The translations under genes were made by a program, and so were the position numbers. 44,273 nucleotides of DNA from Nannocystaceae bacterium (GTDB lineage Bacteria; Myxococcota_A; Polyangia; Nannocystales; Nannocystaceae): NCBI GenBank assembly GCA_019694555.1, contig JAIBBS010000054.1, positions 1 through 44,273 on the forward strand, in the 5' to 3' direction. The notes beneath the pieces were generated by a model that had not been told where the DNA came from, did not search any database, and saw only the letters and a program-made list of their open reading frames with translations. Of the stretch, positions 34,851 to 44,020 are shown piece by piece; position 1 is the stretch's first letter, and each line of letters begins with the position of its first letter.

Positions 34851-35771
34851 GTGCTGGCAGCGTGGCTGCTCTCGACCCTCGCCTACTCCGGGGCGCCCGA
34901 CGCCTCGGCGGTGGCGCTGGAGCCGGTCGAGCCGCAGGGCGAGGTCGGCGAGCGGCTGGCCTCCAGCTTCGAGGCCGCGCTGCGCAGCGAGTTGAGCACG
35001 CGCCTGGGCGCACGCGACGCCCAGCTGCGCACCTGTACATCGCCCGAGTGCACCGAGGCCGACGCCGCCACGTCGCGGATCCACGTGCGCTTCGCCGAGC
35101 GCGAGCGCGACTACGACCTCGCGGTGTCGGTGCGCGACGCGGCCGGTGAAGTGATCGCCGCGCGCGAGCTGACCTGCGAGGTGTGCACGCCCAAGGAAGC
35201 CGGCGCACGCGCAGCCGAGGCCGCGGTCGAGCTGTGGGCATCGCCGCCGGATCGCGACGCGAGCCTGATCGTGATGAGTCAGCCGCCGGGCGCGGAGGTG
35301 TGGGTCGACGGTCGCCTCGTCGGCGTCTCGCCGCTGGAGACGCGCGTCGACCCCGGCCCGCACTCGGTGCAGCTGCGCAAGCGCGGCCACCACAGCCGCG
35401 GCCGCGAGATCGAGCTCGCCGCGGGCGAGCACGAGACGCTGCGGCTCGAGCTCAACCCCGATCGTCGCGCCGCGGGCATGCGCATCGCCGGTTGGTCGCT
35501 GCTGGGCGTCGGTGCCGGCGCGGTCGTCGGCGGCATCGCGATGCTGGCGATGGACGAGCGCCCGGTGAAGCGCGATTGCTCCGGCGCCAACATCGATCGC
35601 TTCGGCAACTGCGCGTTCCGTTGGAACACCACCGCGGGTGGCGCCTCGCTGCTGGTCACCGGCCTCGCGGCCGCCGGCAGCGGCATCGCGTTGGTCGTGA
35701 TCGGCACCCGCAAGAGCCGCATCGAGCTGCGCGGCAGCCCCACGCGCGCCAGCGTCACGGTTCGCTTCTAG
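34851..35771 (+). CDS. PEGA-domain membrane protein
   Basis: The product has 306 aa with a GTG start and a short N-terminal signal (MLAAWLLSTLAYSGAPDASA). Residues of about 25-130 form an alpha/beta region with two Cys pairs (TCTSPEC, TCEVC), of a type seen before PEGA domains in myxobacterial proteins. Residues 141-205 are the PEGA domain (SQPPGAEVWVDGRLVGVSPL), a surface beta-sandwich often involved in binding. Two membrane helices close the protein (about 210-230 and 258-280), separated by a short loop with two Cys. Envelope location is clear; the partner is unknown. It is divergent from the pseudokinase gene. Confidence 0.83.
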   Translation: MLAAWLLSTLAYSGAPDASAVALEPVEPQGEVGERLASSFEAALRSELSTRLGARDAQLRTCTSPECTEADAATSRIHVRFAERERDYDLAVSVRDAAGEVIAARELTCEVCTPKEAGARAAEAAVELWASPPDRDASLIVMSQPPGAEVWVDGRLVGVSPLETRVDPGPHSVQLRKRGHHSRGREIELAAGEHETLRLELNPDRRAAGMRIAGWSLLGVGAGAVVGGIAMLAMDERPVKRDCSGANIDRFGNCAFRWNTTAGGASLLVTGLAAAGSGIALVVIGTRKSRIELRGSPTRASVTVRF

Positions 35772-35833
35772 CGCGTTCCGTCGATGGAGAGCTCGCCCCG
35801 CGACGAGCGACCGTCAGCATCCGCTGGCGTCGG

Positions 35834-37249
35834 TCAGCCGTCGAAGCGCCGCACGGCCTCGCGCTTGTCCTCGACCGGCGCGTCGCCCTTGCGGATGCGC
35901 ACCGTGGTCCCGAGCGCGCGCTCGCCCTCGAACGCGTGCAGCCAGCCCGCGCGCGCGTGCGGCGTGGTCATCTCGTAGACGCGACGGGCGTCGCGCGGCG
36001 AGAGGTTCACGCAGCCGTGCGAGATGCGGTGACCGAAGCGGTAGTGCCAGAACGCGCCGTGCAACGCGAAGTTGCCGGAGAAGTACTGCACGAACGGCAC
36101 CGCCTCGACGTTGTAGCTCTCCTCGGCGTCGGGCCGCGACTGCATCTGGCCGATGGCCTGCTTCATCCAGATGCGAAACAGGCCCTTGGGCGTGGGGCCC
36201 TTGAAGCCGGTCGACACCAGCGTCGAGAACAGCGGCGTGCTGCCGCGCAGCACGGTGAGCACCTGCTCCTCGAGCTCGACGTCGATCCAGACCTCGTCGT
36301 CGGCGACGTCCGCCGGCGGCGCGACCAGGACCATGCGCCCGACGTGCTTGTCGTGCACGAAGCCGCCACCGACCACCGCGAACCACTCCGGATCCGCGGT
36401 CGGCTGCAGCAGCAGCTCCGCCTGGTAGTCCTGCTGCAGCTGCACGGTCGCGTCCTCGGCGGCCGCGGCCATGATCGGCGTGCTCGGCCACGTCACGGTC
36501 CACGCCAGCATCTGGCCCTCGGGCACCGGATCGGCGGCGAGATCGCGGCCCTCGAAGCGGCTGGGCCGGTAGCGCGTGACCTCCTTCTCGAGCACGACGC
36601 GATCGTCGGCGTCGATGAGCACGAGCTCGCCCTTGCTGCGCCGTCGCGACACGAACGCGTAGTCGTGCTCCGGCTCGAGCACGTCGACGTTGGGCTCGCC
36701 CGACTGCCACGCCGACAGCGAGGCCCAGCGGCGCGCGACCTGGCCGCTTCGGACCTTGGCATAGAAGAACGGCGCGAGATCGCCGTCGCGCAGCTCCGGC
36801 AACATCCGCGGCGGCGCATCCTGTCCCCGTCGCGTCGGCTCGAGGCACACGAACGCGCCCTCGCCGACGTCGCCCCAACCCTTGCCACCGCAATCGGGGC
36901 CGTCGACGTACGCGAAGACGTCGAAGGCCTCGCCGATCGGGATGCGCCCGCGGATCGGCGCGCCGTGATCGGGCGCGTCGCGCAGGATCAACATCTGCCG
37001 AGCGATGCGCACTGCCACCGGCACGCGCACCGGCGGCGGCGCGGCCTCGGACGGCGCGTGGTGTTGCTCGACCGCCGCGGGCACCGCCGCGGGGTCGCTG
37101 GCCGGCGTGTGCTCGGGTGCTCGTTCGGTCGCGACGTACTCGATCGCCTCGAGCGCGCCGGTCTGGTGCTCGTCGCGCGTGACGTCGGGCGGCGCGTCGC
37201 ACGACGGCAACGCGAACAGGGCGAACGCGAACAGGCTACGGCGACGCAC
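35834..37249 (-). CDS. L,D-transpeptidase (YkuD) lipoprotein
   Basis: The product has 471 aa with a GTG start. The lipobox is ALPSC (lipid Cys 17), followed by a Glu/Pro/Ala linker. Residues of about 75-140 look like an SH3-like domain (VRIARQMLILRDAP, then G-R-I-P-I-G-E-A-F-D). A central region of about 180 residues is unassigned. The YkuD catalytic domain occupies about 318-455, with ALHGAFWHYRFGHRISHGC: His397 and the nucleophile Cys413 in SHGCVNL. By family, it joins meso-diaminopimelate stems (3-3 cross-links) or attaches proteins to peptidoglycan. It is divergent from the propeller lipoprotein gene with 147 bp between the starts. A murein endopeptidase lies 4.4 kb further on. Confidence 0.92.
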   Translation of the reverse strand: MRRRSLFAFALFALPSCDAPPDVTRDEHQTGALEAIEYVATERAPEHTPASDPAAVPAAVEQHHAPSEAAPPPVRVPVAVRIARQMLILRDAPDHGAPIRGRIPIGEAFDVFAYVDGPDCGGKGWGDVGEGAFVCLEPTRRGQDAPPRMLPELRDGDLAPFFYAKVRSGQVARRWASLSAWQSGEPNVDVLEPEHDYAFVSRRRSKGELVLIDADDRVVLEKEVTRYRPSRFEGRDLAADPVPEGQMLAWTVTWPSTPIMAAAAEDATVQLQQDYQAELLLQPTADPEWFAVVGGGFVHDKHVGRMVLVAPPADVADDEVWIDVELEEQVLTVLRGSTPLFSTLVSTGFKGPTPKGLFRIWMKQAIGQMQSRPDAEESYNVEAVPFVQYFSGNFALHGAFWHYRFGHRISHGCVNLSPRDARRVYEMTTPHARAGWLHAFEGERALGTTVRIRKGDAPVEDKREAVRRFDG

Positions 37250-37396
37250 GGGGGTGTCGGATCAGGTAGCGCATCGGGCCCGGGTTGGGGAAGAAACCGT
37301 CGCGGGTGGCTGCCCCGACGCGGGTGCCCACGCGGGCGCGCGCGAACCGGCTATGGTGCACGGGCCGCGCCTGGGCGCGGCGCCCGAGGTCCACGC

Positions 37397-38983
37397 GTGC
37401 CCGTGCCGCCCCGTCCGCCCACGTTCGTGCTCGCCCTGCTGCCGTGGCTCGCGTGCAACCGCGCGCCCGAGCCCGCCCCCGCGGCCGCGTCCGCACCGCA
37501 GAGCAAGCGCGAGCGCTGCGACGAGCTCGTGACGCAGTCGCTGCAGGCGGGCGTGCTCGCCGCGCGAGGCCTCGCCGCCGGCCTCGAGGGTGGTGGCGTC
37601 GACGAAGCCAGCCTCACGCAGGAGCTCGCCGCGCAGAAGCAGGGGATGATCGAGCAGTGCATGGCGTGGCCCGACGAGGCGCTCGACTGCATGGGCGCCG
37701 GTGCGTTGCTGCGCGGTGATCGCTGCGAACGGATCCTCGCCGAGGCCTTCGGCGAGCCGGTGCTGCCCGAGTCGGTGCCCGCCGGGCCCGCACCGCGGTG
37801 GCGCGCGTCGCTGCCGGGCGAGATCGGCAACCTCGTGGGCACGCAAGACGGTCTGGTGGTCATCGAGTCGGTGATCGAATCGCCCGCGCCCGACGACCCA
37901 CCGGTGCAGCTGATCGCGCTCGCGCAGGGCACCTCGCGCTGGAAGCACGGTCTGCCGGCGCAGGGCGCCGGGCTCGAGCTCGTCGGCGACACCGTGGTGG
38001 TCGCCGTCGGCGATCGCGTGTTCGCGCTGGCGCTGGCCGACGGCAGCGAGCGCTGGCAGACGCGGCTGCCAGCGCTGGACGGCGACGACGGCGGCGAGGT
38101 CTCGATCCGCGCGATGACGGGCGATGGCGAGACCCTCGCGATGGTCGACGATCGCGGCCGCATCGTGCGCGTGAACCCGGCCGCGTGCGCGAGCAAGACG
38201 CCGCCGCGCGGCGCCCCGCCGTGCATCGGCGCGGGGCCGCCGATCGCCGCGCTGGGCGAGCTCGCGCCGGAGGTCATCACGCACGGGCCCGGCCGCACGC
38301 TCGCGCTCGTGGATCCGCAGGCCTCGGTCGCGGTCGTGGTCGACGACGACGCGACGGTTCGCACGACGCTCGCGGCCCACGTCACGCTGTCGTGGGCGCA
38401 GCGCCACGGCGATGCCCTGGTGGTCGCGGCCGACGGCGACGTCGTGGGGCTGGCACCGGCCCAGTGCAGCGGCACGATCGCGCCGGCGACGTGGCCGATC
38501 ACGCCGCCACCGCAGTGGCTGCGCGACACCGAGATCGCAGCGCTGCCGGACGCGACCGCGCCCGCCGGCTGCGTGCTGTGGCACCGGCCGCTGGTCGTGT
38601 CCGATGCCACCGATCCTCCGTTCGCGCTCGCGGTGGGCGAGCACAGCGACGCCTGGATCACCAGCGCGTCGGGCTTCACCTACGCGCTGTCGCCCCGCGA
38701 CGAGCTGTGGCGCAGCCCCACGCGCGCGCAGAGTCTGGCGGTCGCGACCGGTCGCAACCTCGCCATCATCGGCGACACCGGCAGCGACGACACCGTGCTC
38801 ACGATGATGTGGCTCGCCGCCGAGGACGGTCGCCACCTGTGTCACGCGCCGCTGGGCCTGGCCCAGGGCAAGCTGCTGCTGTGGTCGGACGCGGTGCTCG
38901 TGCGCGCCGGCACCGAGGTGATCGCCGGCTTCGAACGCGACCTGGTGGCGTTCGACGCCGAACCGGAGGGCTGCCGAGGATGA
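37397..38983 (+). CDS. PQQ-like beta-propeller lipoprotein
   Basis: The product has 528 aa. The GTG at 37397 (or 37403) starts a short signal with lipobox WLAC (lipid Cys 20); the frame is open far upstream, which is a shadow of the PEGA and transpeptidase genes. Residues of about 40-110 are helical with three Cys. From about residue 130 there are repeated blades of the type found in BamB and PQQ enzymes, for example S-R-W-K-H-G-L-P-A-Q-G, VVVAVGDRVFALALADGSER and W-Q-T-R-L-P-A. Catalytic PQQ ligands are not evident, so a scaffold or binding role is more likely. It overlaps the SDR gene by 4 bp (ATGA). TATGGT lies 39 nt before the start. Confidence 0.8.
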   Translation: MPVPPRPPTFVLALLPWLACNRAPEPAPAAASAPQSKRERCDELVTQSLQAGVLAARGLAAGLEGGGVDEASLTQELAAQKQGMIEQCMAWPDEALDCMGAGALLRGDRCERILAEAFGEPVLPESVPAGPAPRWRASLPGEIGNLVGTQDGLVVIESVIESPAPDDPPVQLIALAQGTSRWKHGLPAQGAGLELVGDTVVVAVGDRVFALALADGSERWQTRLPALDGDDGGEVSIRAMTGDGETLAMVDDRGRIVRVNPAACASKTPPRGAPPCIGAGPPIAALGELAPEVITHGPGRTLALVDPQASVAVVVDDDATVRTTLAAHVTLSWAQRHGDALVVAADGDVVGLAPAQCSGTIAPATWPITPPPQWLRDTEIAALPDATAPAGCVLWHRPLVVSDATDPPFALAVGEHSDAWITSASGFTYALSPRDELWRSPTRAQSLAVATGRNLAIIGDTGSDDTVLTMMWLAAEDGRHLCHAPLGLAQGKLLLWSDAVLVRAGTEVIAGFERDLVAFDAEPEGCRG

Positions 38984-39756
38984 CCCACGTGATCGTGACC
39001 GGAGCATCGAGCGGCATCGGCCGCGCGCTGGTGCGCGAGTACATCGGCGCCGGCGCGGCCGTCACCGCGGTCGCGCGCCGCGCCGCGCTGCTGCAGGAGC
39101 TCGTCGACGAGCTCGGCAGCGCCGTGCATCCGGTGGTCGCGGACCTCTCGGATCCCGCGCAGGCGACCGCGTGGTTGCCGGCCGCGGTGGCCGCGTGCGG
39201 CCCGGTCGACGTGCTGGTCAACAACGCGGGCGTGCAGATCGTCGCGCGCACGATCGACGTCTCGATCGCACAGATGCGCGCGCTGTTCGAGGTCGACCTG
39301 CTCACGCCGCTGGCGCTGATCCAGGCGGTGCTGCCCGAGATGCTCGCGCGCGACCGCGGCGCGATCGTGAACCTCGCCTCGGTCGCCGCGCTCGCGCCGA
39401 CCCCGGGCATGACGCACTACAGCGGCGCCAAGGCCGGGCTCGGCGCCGCGTCGGAGGTGCTGCGCGGCGAGCTGCGCGACACCGGCGTCACCGTGGTCAC
39501 GGTGTACCCCGGCCCGGTCGACACGCCGATGGCGCGCGCGGCCTACGACATCGTGCCGCCGACCGCGGCGGTGAAGCTGCTGCCCGAGGGCGTACCGGCG
39601 GTGCTCGCCCACCGCATCCGCCGCGCGGTCGAGCGCCGACGGGCGCGCATCATCTATCCGTGGGTCTACACGCTGACGCGGCACACCCCCGCGATCACGC
39701 GCTTCATGATGGACCGCTTCACGCCGCTGCCGCCGCCGCGCGCGCCCGCGGCCTGA
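38980..39756 (+). CDS. Short-chain dehydrogenase/reductase
   Basis: The product has 258 aa, usual for classical SDRs. Motifs: the nucleotide-binding TGASSGIG (7-14), NNAG (81-84), catalytic Ser134 (NLASVA), Tyr147 and Lys151 (HYSGAK), and PGPVDTPM after the active site. Arg residues after the second strand (VARRAALL) suggest NADP(H) preference. The C-terminal 50 residues are basic and hydrophobic (RRARIIYPWVYTLTRHTPAI), which may bind a membrane or lipid substrate. GGAGG lies 10 nt upstream and the start overlaps the stop of the propeller lipoprotein gene. The substrate is unknown. Confidence 0.93.
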   Translation: MTHVIVTGASSGIGRALVREYIGAGAAVTAVARRAALLQELVDELGSAVHPVVADLSDPAQATAWLPAAVAACGPVDVLVNNAGVQIVARTIDVSIAQMRALFEVDLLTPLALIQAVLPEMLARDRGAIVNLASVAALAPTPGMTHYSGAKAGLGAASEVLRGELRDTGVTVVTVYPGPVDTPMARAAYDIVPPTAAVKLLPEGVPAVLAHRIRRAVERRRARIIYPWVYTLTRHTPAITRFMMDRFTPLPPPRAPAA

Positions 39757-39799
39757 CGCGCAGACCGAACCAGCGGGCCACGGCGGCTACCAACGCGAG

Positions 39800-41566
39800 G
39801 TGGGATCGCGAGCGCAGCTGTGGCCGGTGCTGGTGCTCGCCGCGGGCTGCCATGGCGAGACCGCCAAGGGCCACGGCCACAGCCACGGCGAGGGCGACCT
39901 CGACGAGACCCCGCTGCCCCCGCTGGTGATCAACGAGGTCCGCTGCGACGGCGAGGACTTCGTCGAGGTCGTGAACCTCGGCGACGCGCCGGTCGAGCTC
40001 GACACGCTGTGGGTCACCGACGCGCCCGAGCGCGCCGATCACCGCGCAGACTTCGACCAGGACACGGTCGAACCCGGGGGCTTCGCGCTCGCGCGGCTGC
40101 AGGACTTCGGGCTGCGCTGCGCCGACGAGACCGCGGTGCTGATGGACGAGGGCGCGCGGCGGATCGACACCATGCAACCGCCCGCGCCCACGGGGCTGCA
40201 GCAGAGCTGGGGCCGCCTGCCCGACGGCACCGGTGCGCCGACCGTGACCGCGCCGACCCCGGGTGCGCCCAACCAGCCCGCGCCCGCGACCGCGGCGCTG
40301 TTCGACAACGCGGTCATCCACGAGATCGCGGTCGAGCTGTCGCCCGAGAGCCGCGCGGCCATCGACGCGGAGGCGGTCACGCCGATCATCTGTGTCCCGC
40401 ACGAGCGCAACACCTACGCCGGCACCGTCACCATCGACGGCGTACGGCTCGAGCACGTCGGCGTGCGCGCGCGCGGCAACGCCACCGCCGAGACGCTGGC
40501 AGGCAAGCCCAGCTTGCGGCTCGACTTCGCGTGGGACGACCCCGCGGTCGAGGGCTGCGCCGAGCCGCGCACGGTCGCGGGGCAGAAGCGACTCAACCTG
40601 CTCAACATGCGGCAGGACCCCTCGTTCGTGCGCATCCCGCTGGCGGGCGAGCTGTACCGCGCGCTCGACGTGCCGCAGCCGCGCACGTCGTGGGCGCGCC
40701 TGACCATCGACGGCGAGTACACCGGCATCGTCGTCGTGGCCGAGACCATCGACCGTCAGTTCCTGTCGCAGTGGTTCGACTCGAACGACGGCATGATGTA
40801 CGAGTCCGGCTGCCACTGCGATGTGGTGCCCGGCAGCATCCCGCCCGACGGCGTGACCTCGCCGCCGCCCGACGCCGGCGTCGATCATGCCTGCTTCGGC
40901 CAGGAGTTCGCGCCGCCCGACGCGTGCAGCGAGCCCGCGACCGATCGCGACCCGACCGACTGGGCGCTGTTGCACGACTTCGTCGATCGCGTGCAGGCGC
41001 TGCCGACCGGCGGCTTCTACCCGGAGATCGAGACCTTCTTCGATTTCGACGGCTTCCTGTCGCTGTGGGCCGCGACGATGTTCCTGGGCTCGGGCGATGG
41101 CTACTTCATGAACCAAAACAGCTATCGCATCTATCACGATCCCAGCGACGGCCGCTTCGCGCTCGTCGACCACGGCTCGGCCGACGGCATCCTGCGAACG
41201 TTCGCGGACACCTGCGACGCCGACCTCGTGCTGCAGCTCGGGCCCGCGCCCGACGTGTTCGCCAGCACCTCGCTGCTGCCGCAGCGCTGCATGGCCGAGC
41301 CCGCGTGCAAGGCCGCGTTCGCCGAGCGACTGTGGCAGGTGCACGATCGCTTCGCCGACCTGGGCCTGCGCGAGCGCGCGGTCGCGCTGCACGATTTCAT
41401 CATCGACGAGATGCGCGACGATCCGCGCTACCACTACAACGGCTGCGGCGTCGACTACAGCTGGCCGCAGATCGAGGCCCACTTCGACGACTACGTGCTG
41501 CCGTGGATCGATCGCCGCTTCGACGAGGTCGCGTCGCAGCTGCAGGCCGCCGGCTACGGCCGCTGA
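39800..41566 (+). CDS. CotH-family lipoprotein with lamin-tail domain
   Basis: The product has 588 aa with a GTG start. The lipobox is LAAGC (lipid Cys 17), followed by a His-rich stretch (KGHGHSHGEGD) that could bind metal. Residues of about 38-150 resemble a lamin-tail (LTD) domain (LVINEVRCDGEDFVEVVNLG). The CotH kinase-like domain spans about 170-560. Markers include VRARGNAT, NLLNMRQDPSFVRIPLAGEL, D-G-E-Y-T-G-I-V-V-V-A-E-T-I-D and an acidic/His region with FALVDHGSAD. CotH phosphorylates spore-coat proteins in Bacillus; LTD-CotH proteins in other bacteria are exported and mostly uncharacterised. TACCAA, a poor box, lies 6 nt before the start. Confidence 0.85.
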   Translation: MGSRAQLWPVLVLAAGCHGETAKGHGHSHGEGDLDETPLPPLVINEVRCDGEDFVEVVNLGDAPVELDTLWVTDAPERADHRADFDQDTVEPGGFALARLQDFGLRCADETAVLMDEGARRIDTMQPPAPTGLQQSWGRLPDGTGAPTVTAPTPGAPNQPAPATAALFDNAVIHEIAVELSPESRAAIDAEAVTPIICVPHERNTYAGTVTIDGVRLEHVGVRARGNATAETLAGKPSLRLDFAWDDPAVEGCAEPRTVAGQKRLNLLNMRQDPSFVRIPLAGELYRALDVPQPRTSWARLTIDGEYTGIVVVAETIDRQFLSQWFDSNDGMMYESGCHCDVVPGSIPPDGVTSPPPDAGVDHACFGQEFAPPDACSEPATDRDPTDWALLHDFVDRVQALPTGGFYPEIETFFDFDGFLSLWAATMFLGSGDGYFMNQNSYRIYHDPSDGRFALVDHGSADGILRTFADTCDADLVLQLGPAPDVFASTSLLPQRCMAEPACKAAFAERLWQVHDRFADLGLRERAVALHDFIIDEMRDDPRYHYNGCGVDYSWPQIEAHFDDYVLPWIDRRFDEVASQLQAAGYGR

Positions 41567-41605
41567 TCACGATCGCACCGCGGCCAGCGCGGCGAACCGC
41601 CGGCG

Positions 41606-42718
41606 TCACGCGCCGTCGCGGCCCTGGCTGCGGCAGCGCGGCTCGTCGGCGCCGCAGCGGATGCGGATGTGCACGTGGGTGTCGTGGCCGTCGCTGTGGC
41701 GCACGACCACGTCGCCGTTCCAGTTGCCCCACCGCAGCAGCCCGTGCAGCCGCTCGCGCTCGACCCCGAGCGCACGCGCGGCGGTGTAGAGCTTCTCGTG
41801 GCGGCCCAGCTCGAGGAAGATCGCCTCGACCTCGCCGGTGCGCAAGAACGCGTCGATGATGGCCCAGGCGGCGTACCAGTCGATGTCGTCGGCGCGCGGG
41901 TGACGGACGTCCTCGAGGCCCGGCCGCAGCGGCAGACGCACGTCGATGTCGCGGCCCGACTGGTGCGAGCGATGCGGCGGGAAGCGACCGCCGTGCGGAC
42001 GACTCAGCGCACCGATGGTGACCCCGCCGCGGTAGCCGATGTCGTTGCGCAGGATCGCGAACGCGCGGCGCACGGTCTCGATGGTGTGGCTGCTGCCGAA
42101 CGCGCGCGTGGGGTGCATCTGCGTCCACAGCGGGCTGTCGGGCAGGCGCACGCCCTGCTCCAGTCGGCCGCGCTGCGGCAGGCCGACGCTGCGCCCGCCG
42201 GCGGCGATGTCCATCGCGGCGTCGATGTCGGGTGCGTCGGGCTCGAAGCTGGGGCCCTCGAGCGGATCGATCCACGCGAGCACGTGCGAGCCGGCCGCGA
42301 GCGTGGTGCGGCGCGGCGCGCTGGCCCGCAGTGCCCGCGCCGAAAGCCGCAGCTTGGCCGCGACGTCGTCCCAGTCCTCGCCCGCCTGCACCACGTACGC
42401 GATGCGCCGCGGCGGCGGCGGCGTGCGATCCGAGAGCACCGCGAGCGTGCGGCGGTGGCTCGCGGGCTCCTCGCCGGCGTCGAGTCGATTCCACCGCCGC
42501 AGCGCCGTGGCACTCACGCCGTAGCGCGCGGCCACGCGGGCGATCGAGTCGCGCGGCCGCAGCGGGTGCACCTGCCAGGTCGGCGCCGCCAGCTGGGGCA
42601 CGTCGTGGCGCGCGACGAACAGGCTCGCGGCATCGTGCACGATGGGAATCGCGGTCGTCGCCTCCGCGGTGGCGGAGGTCGCGAGCAGCAGCAACGCGCG
42701 GCAGAGCACGATCGACAC
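41606..42718 (-). CDS. LysM and MepA-type murein endopeptidase
   Basis: The product has 370 aa with a GTG start and a signal peptide (residues 1-20). Two LysM-like segments lie at about 47-78 (W-Q-V-H-P-L-R-P-R-D-S-I-A) and 107-135 (YVVQAGEDWDDVAAKLRLSA), which bind peptidoglycan sugars. The C-terminal part is a peptidase M74 (MepA) domain: HRSHQSGRDIDVR (His249, His252, Asp257) and HDTHVHIRIRC (His345, His348, His350) supply the zinc site. MepA cleaves D-Ala-meso-DAP cross-links and is insensitive to penicillin. With the L,D-transpeptidase nearby, it points to cell-wall remodelling. The gene converges with the CotH gene. Confidence 0.9.
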   Translation of the reverse strand: MSIVLCRALLLLATSATAEATTAIPIVHDAASLFVARHDVPQLAAPTWQVHPLRPRDSIARVAARYGVSATALRRWNRLDAGEEPASHRRTLAVLSDRTPPPPRRIAYVVQAGEDWDDVAAKLRLSARALRASAPRRTTLAAGSHVLAWIDPLEGPSFEPDAPDIDAAMDIAAGGRSVGLPQRGRLEQGVRLPDSPLWTQMHPTRAFGSSHTIETVRRAFAILRNDIGYRGGVTIGALSRPHGGRFPPHRSHQSGRDIDVRLPLRPGLEDVRHPRADDIDWYAAWAIIDAFLRTGEVEAIFLELGRHEKLYTAARALGVERERLHGLLRWGNWNGDVVVRHSDGHDTHVHIRIRCGADEPRCRSQGRDGA

Positions 42719-42845
42719 GGCGGATCGGACCAGCAGGCATTGTCGCAGGCGCGGGTGCGCGGCGAAAGCCGCCGCCGTGCGCGTTCGAGTGTCGCGAATG
42801 CGATCGTGACAACATTCCGATCGCGAGCGAGGCGCCCGGCGTGCG

Positions 42846-43928
42846 TCAGCCCTCGCGCGTCGCGGTCAGCTCGAGCACACCCGTGCACGCGGGCACGCGC
42901 ACCACCGGCGCGTCGCCGTCGCAGCCGTCGACGCAGGCGTAGCGCGCGTCGGCGGTCACGACCCCGACCGCGCGGCGCAGCGCCGTGCCGCGCAGGATCG
43001 TGCCGCGCGTGAGCGCGACGCTGGGACCGTCGCCCGCGAGATCGGCGGCCGAGATCACCGGCGCGCGCACGCCCGTGGTCGCCAACGGCAGCGTCTCGGG
43101 TCCCAGCGACGCGCTCGCGATCCAGCCGATGACGTGCGCGTCGGCGAGCTCGAGCCGCACCAGCGCCTGCTCGCCGACCGGGGAGCCCAGCGCGAACACC
43201 TGCACCGCGCCGCCAGCGGGCGACAGCTCGGCCAGCGGCACACCGCCGGGCATCGCCGCCAGCGTCGCGCGGCCGCTGACGCTGCGGGCCATCGCGCCGT
43301 GCTGCGCAGGTGGCAACGCGCCGGGCGCGAACGCGAAGTCCACGCGATCGCGACGCACCCAGCCGCCGCCGTGCAGGCCCGGTCGCTCGAGCTCGACGTG
43401 CACGAGCTCGCCGTCGAGCGCACTCGAGGGACGCAGCACCGCACCGGGCGCGAGCACGATGCCCGCCATCGCCTGCGGCAGGCTCTCGGGCGGCGTGCCG
43501 CCGGAGACCGCGACCGCGCCGGCGGTGGCGACCAGCGCGAGGTCGTCGACATCGACGTGCACCGCGACGCGCTCGGTCGCGCTCTCGCACAGCACCCGCG
43601 GCCGGATGGGGTCGCTCGTGCGATCGGGATCGATCACGCGCACCTCGACCATGGCGCTGCGGTTGCTCGGCTCGACGACCGGACCGCCCGCATGCTCGAG
43701 ATAGAGGTTGCCGGCGCGAACGATCTTCGCATGCAACGGGTAGCGCGCGTCGAGGTCGACGTCGAGCCGCAGGAACTCGCTGCCCTCCCGCATCGGCGCG
43801 GCACCATCGGGCACGATCGGACCGCCATCGGTCGCGGTGCCGCCGCCGCCGCGGCGACACGAGGCCGCGCTGCAGGCTGCGAGCGCGAGGGCGAGGACAC
43901 GGCGCAGACGCGGGCGCGGCAGGGTCAC
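42846..43928 (-). CDS. Lipoprotein with SH3-like domains
   Basis: The product has 360 aa from a GTG at 43928, chosen because it starts a lipoprotein signal (VTLPRPRLRRVLALALAAC, lipid Cys 19 or 24); the frame is open to 43988. After a Gly/Asp/Pro linker the mature part contains two or three beta-rich modules with SH3-like features (I-V-L-A-P-G-A-V-L-R-P-S-S, GGGWVRRDRVDFAF, V-G-E-Q-A-L-V-R-L-E-L). The end has a Cys trio (YACVDGCDG, VPACTGVLEL). The secreted protein at 20089-21240 has a similar layout. It lies upstream of the MepA gene on the same strand with 127 bp between them. Confidence 0.72.
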   Translation of the reverse strand: MTLPRPRLRRVLALALAACSAASCRRGGGGTATDGGPIVPDGAAPMREGSEFLRLDVDLDARYPLHAKIVRAGNLYLEHAGGPVVEPSNRSAMVEVRVIDPDRTSDPIRPRVLCESATERVAVHVDVDDLALVATAGAVAVSGGTPPESLPQAMAGIVLAPGAVLRPSSALDGELVHVELERPGLHGGGWVRRDRVDFAFAPGALPPAQHGAMARSVSGRATLAAMPGGVPLAELSPAGGAVQVFALGSPVGEQALVRLELADAHVIGWIASASLGPETLPLATTGVRAPVISAADLAGDGPSVALTRGTILRGTALRRAVGVVTADARYACVDGCDGDAPVVRVPACTGVLELTATREG

Positions 43929-44020
43929 ACCCGACAGTGTCGCCGCGGCGGCAGCGGTTCCGCAGCGCGCTGGCGCGCGGTGGAGCATTTTTTCCGCCGC
44001 CCGGGGAACCTTCGGGCCGC

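Noticed and set aside
43950..43993. Hairpin plus T6 as terminator near 43.98 kb
   Set aside because: The GC-rich inverted repeat is short with a two-base loop and the T-run is several bases away; it lies between divergent genes where no terminator is expected.
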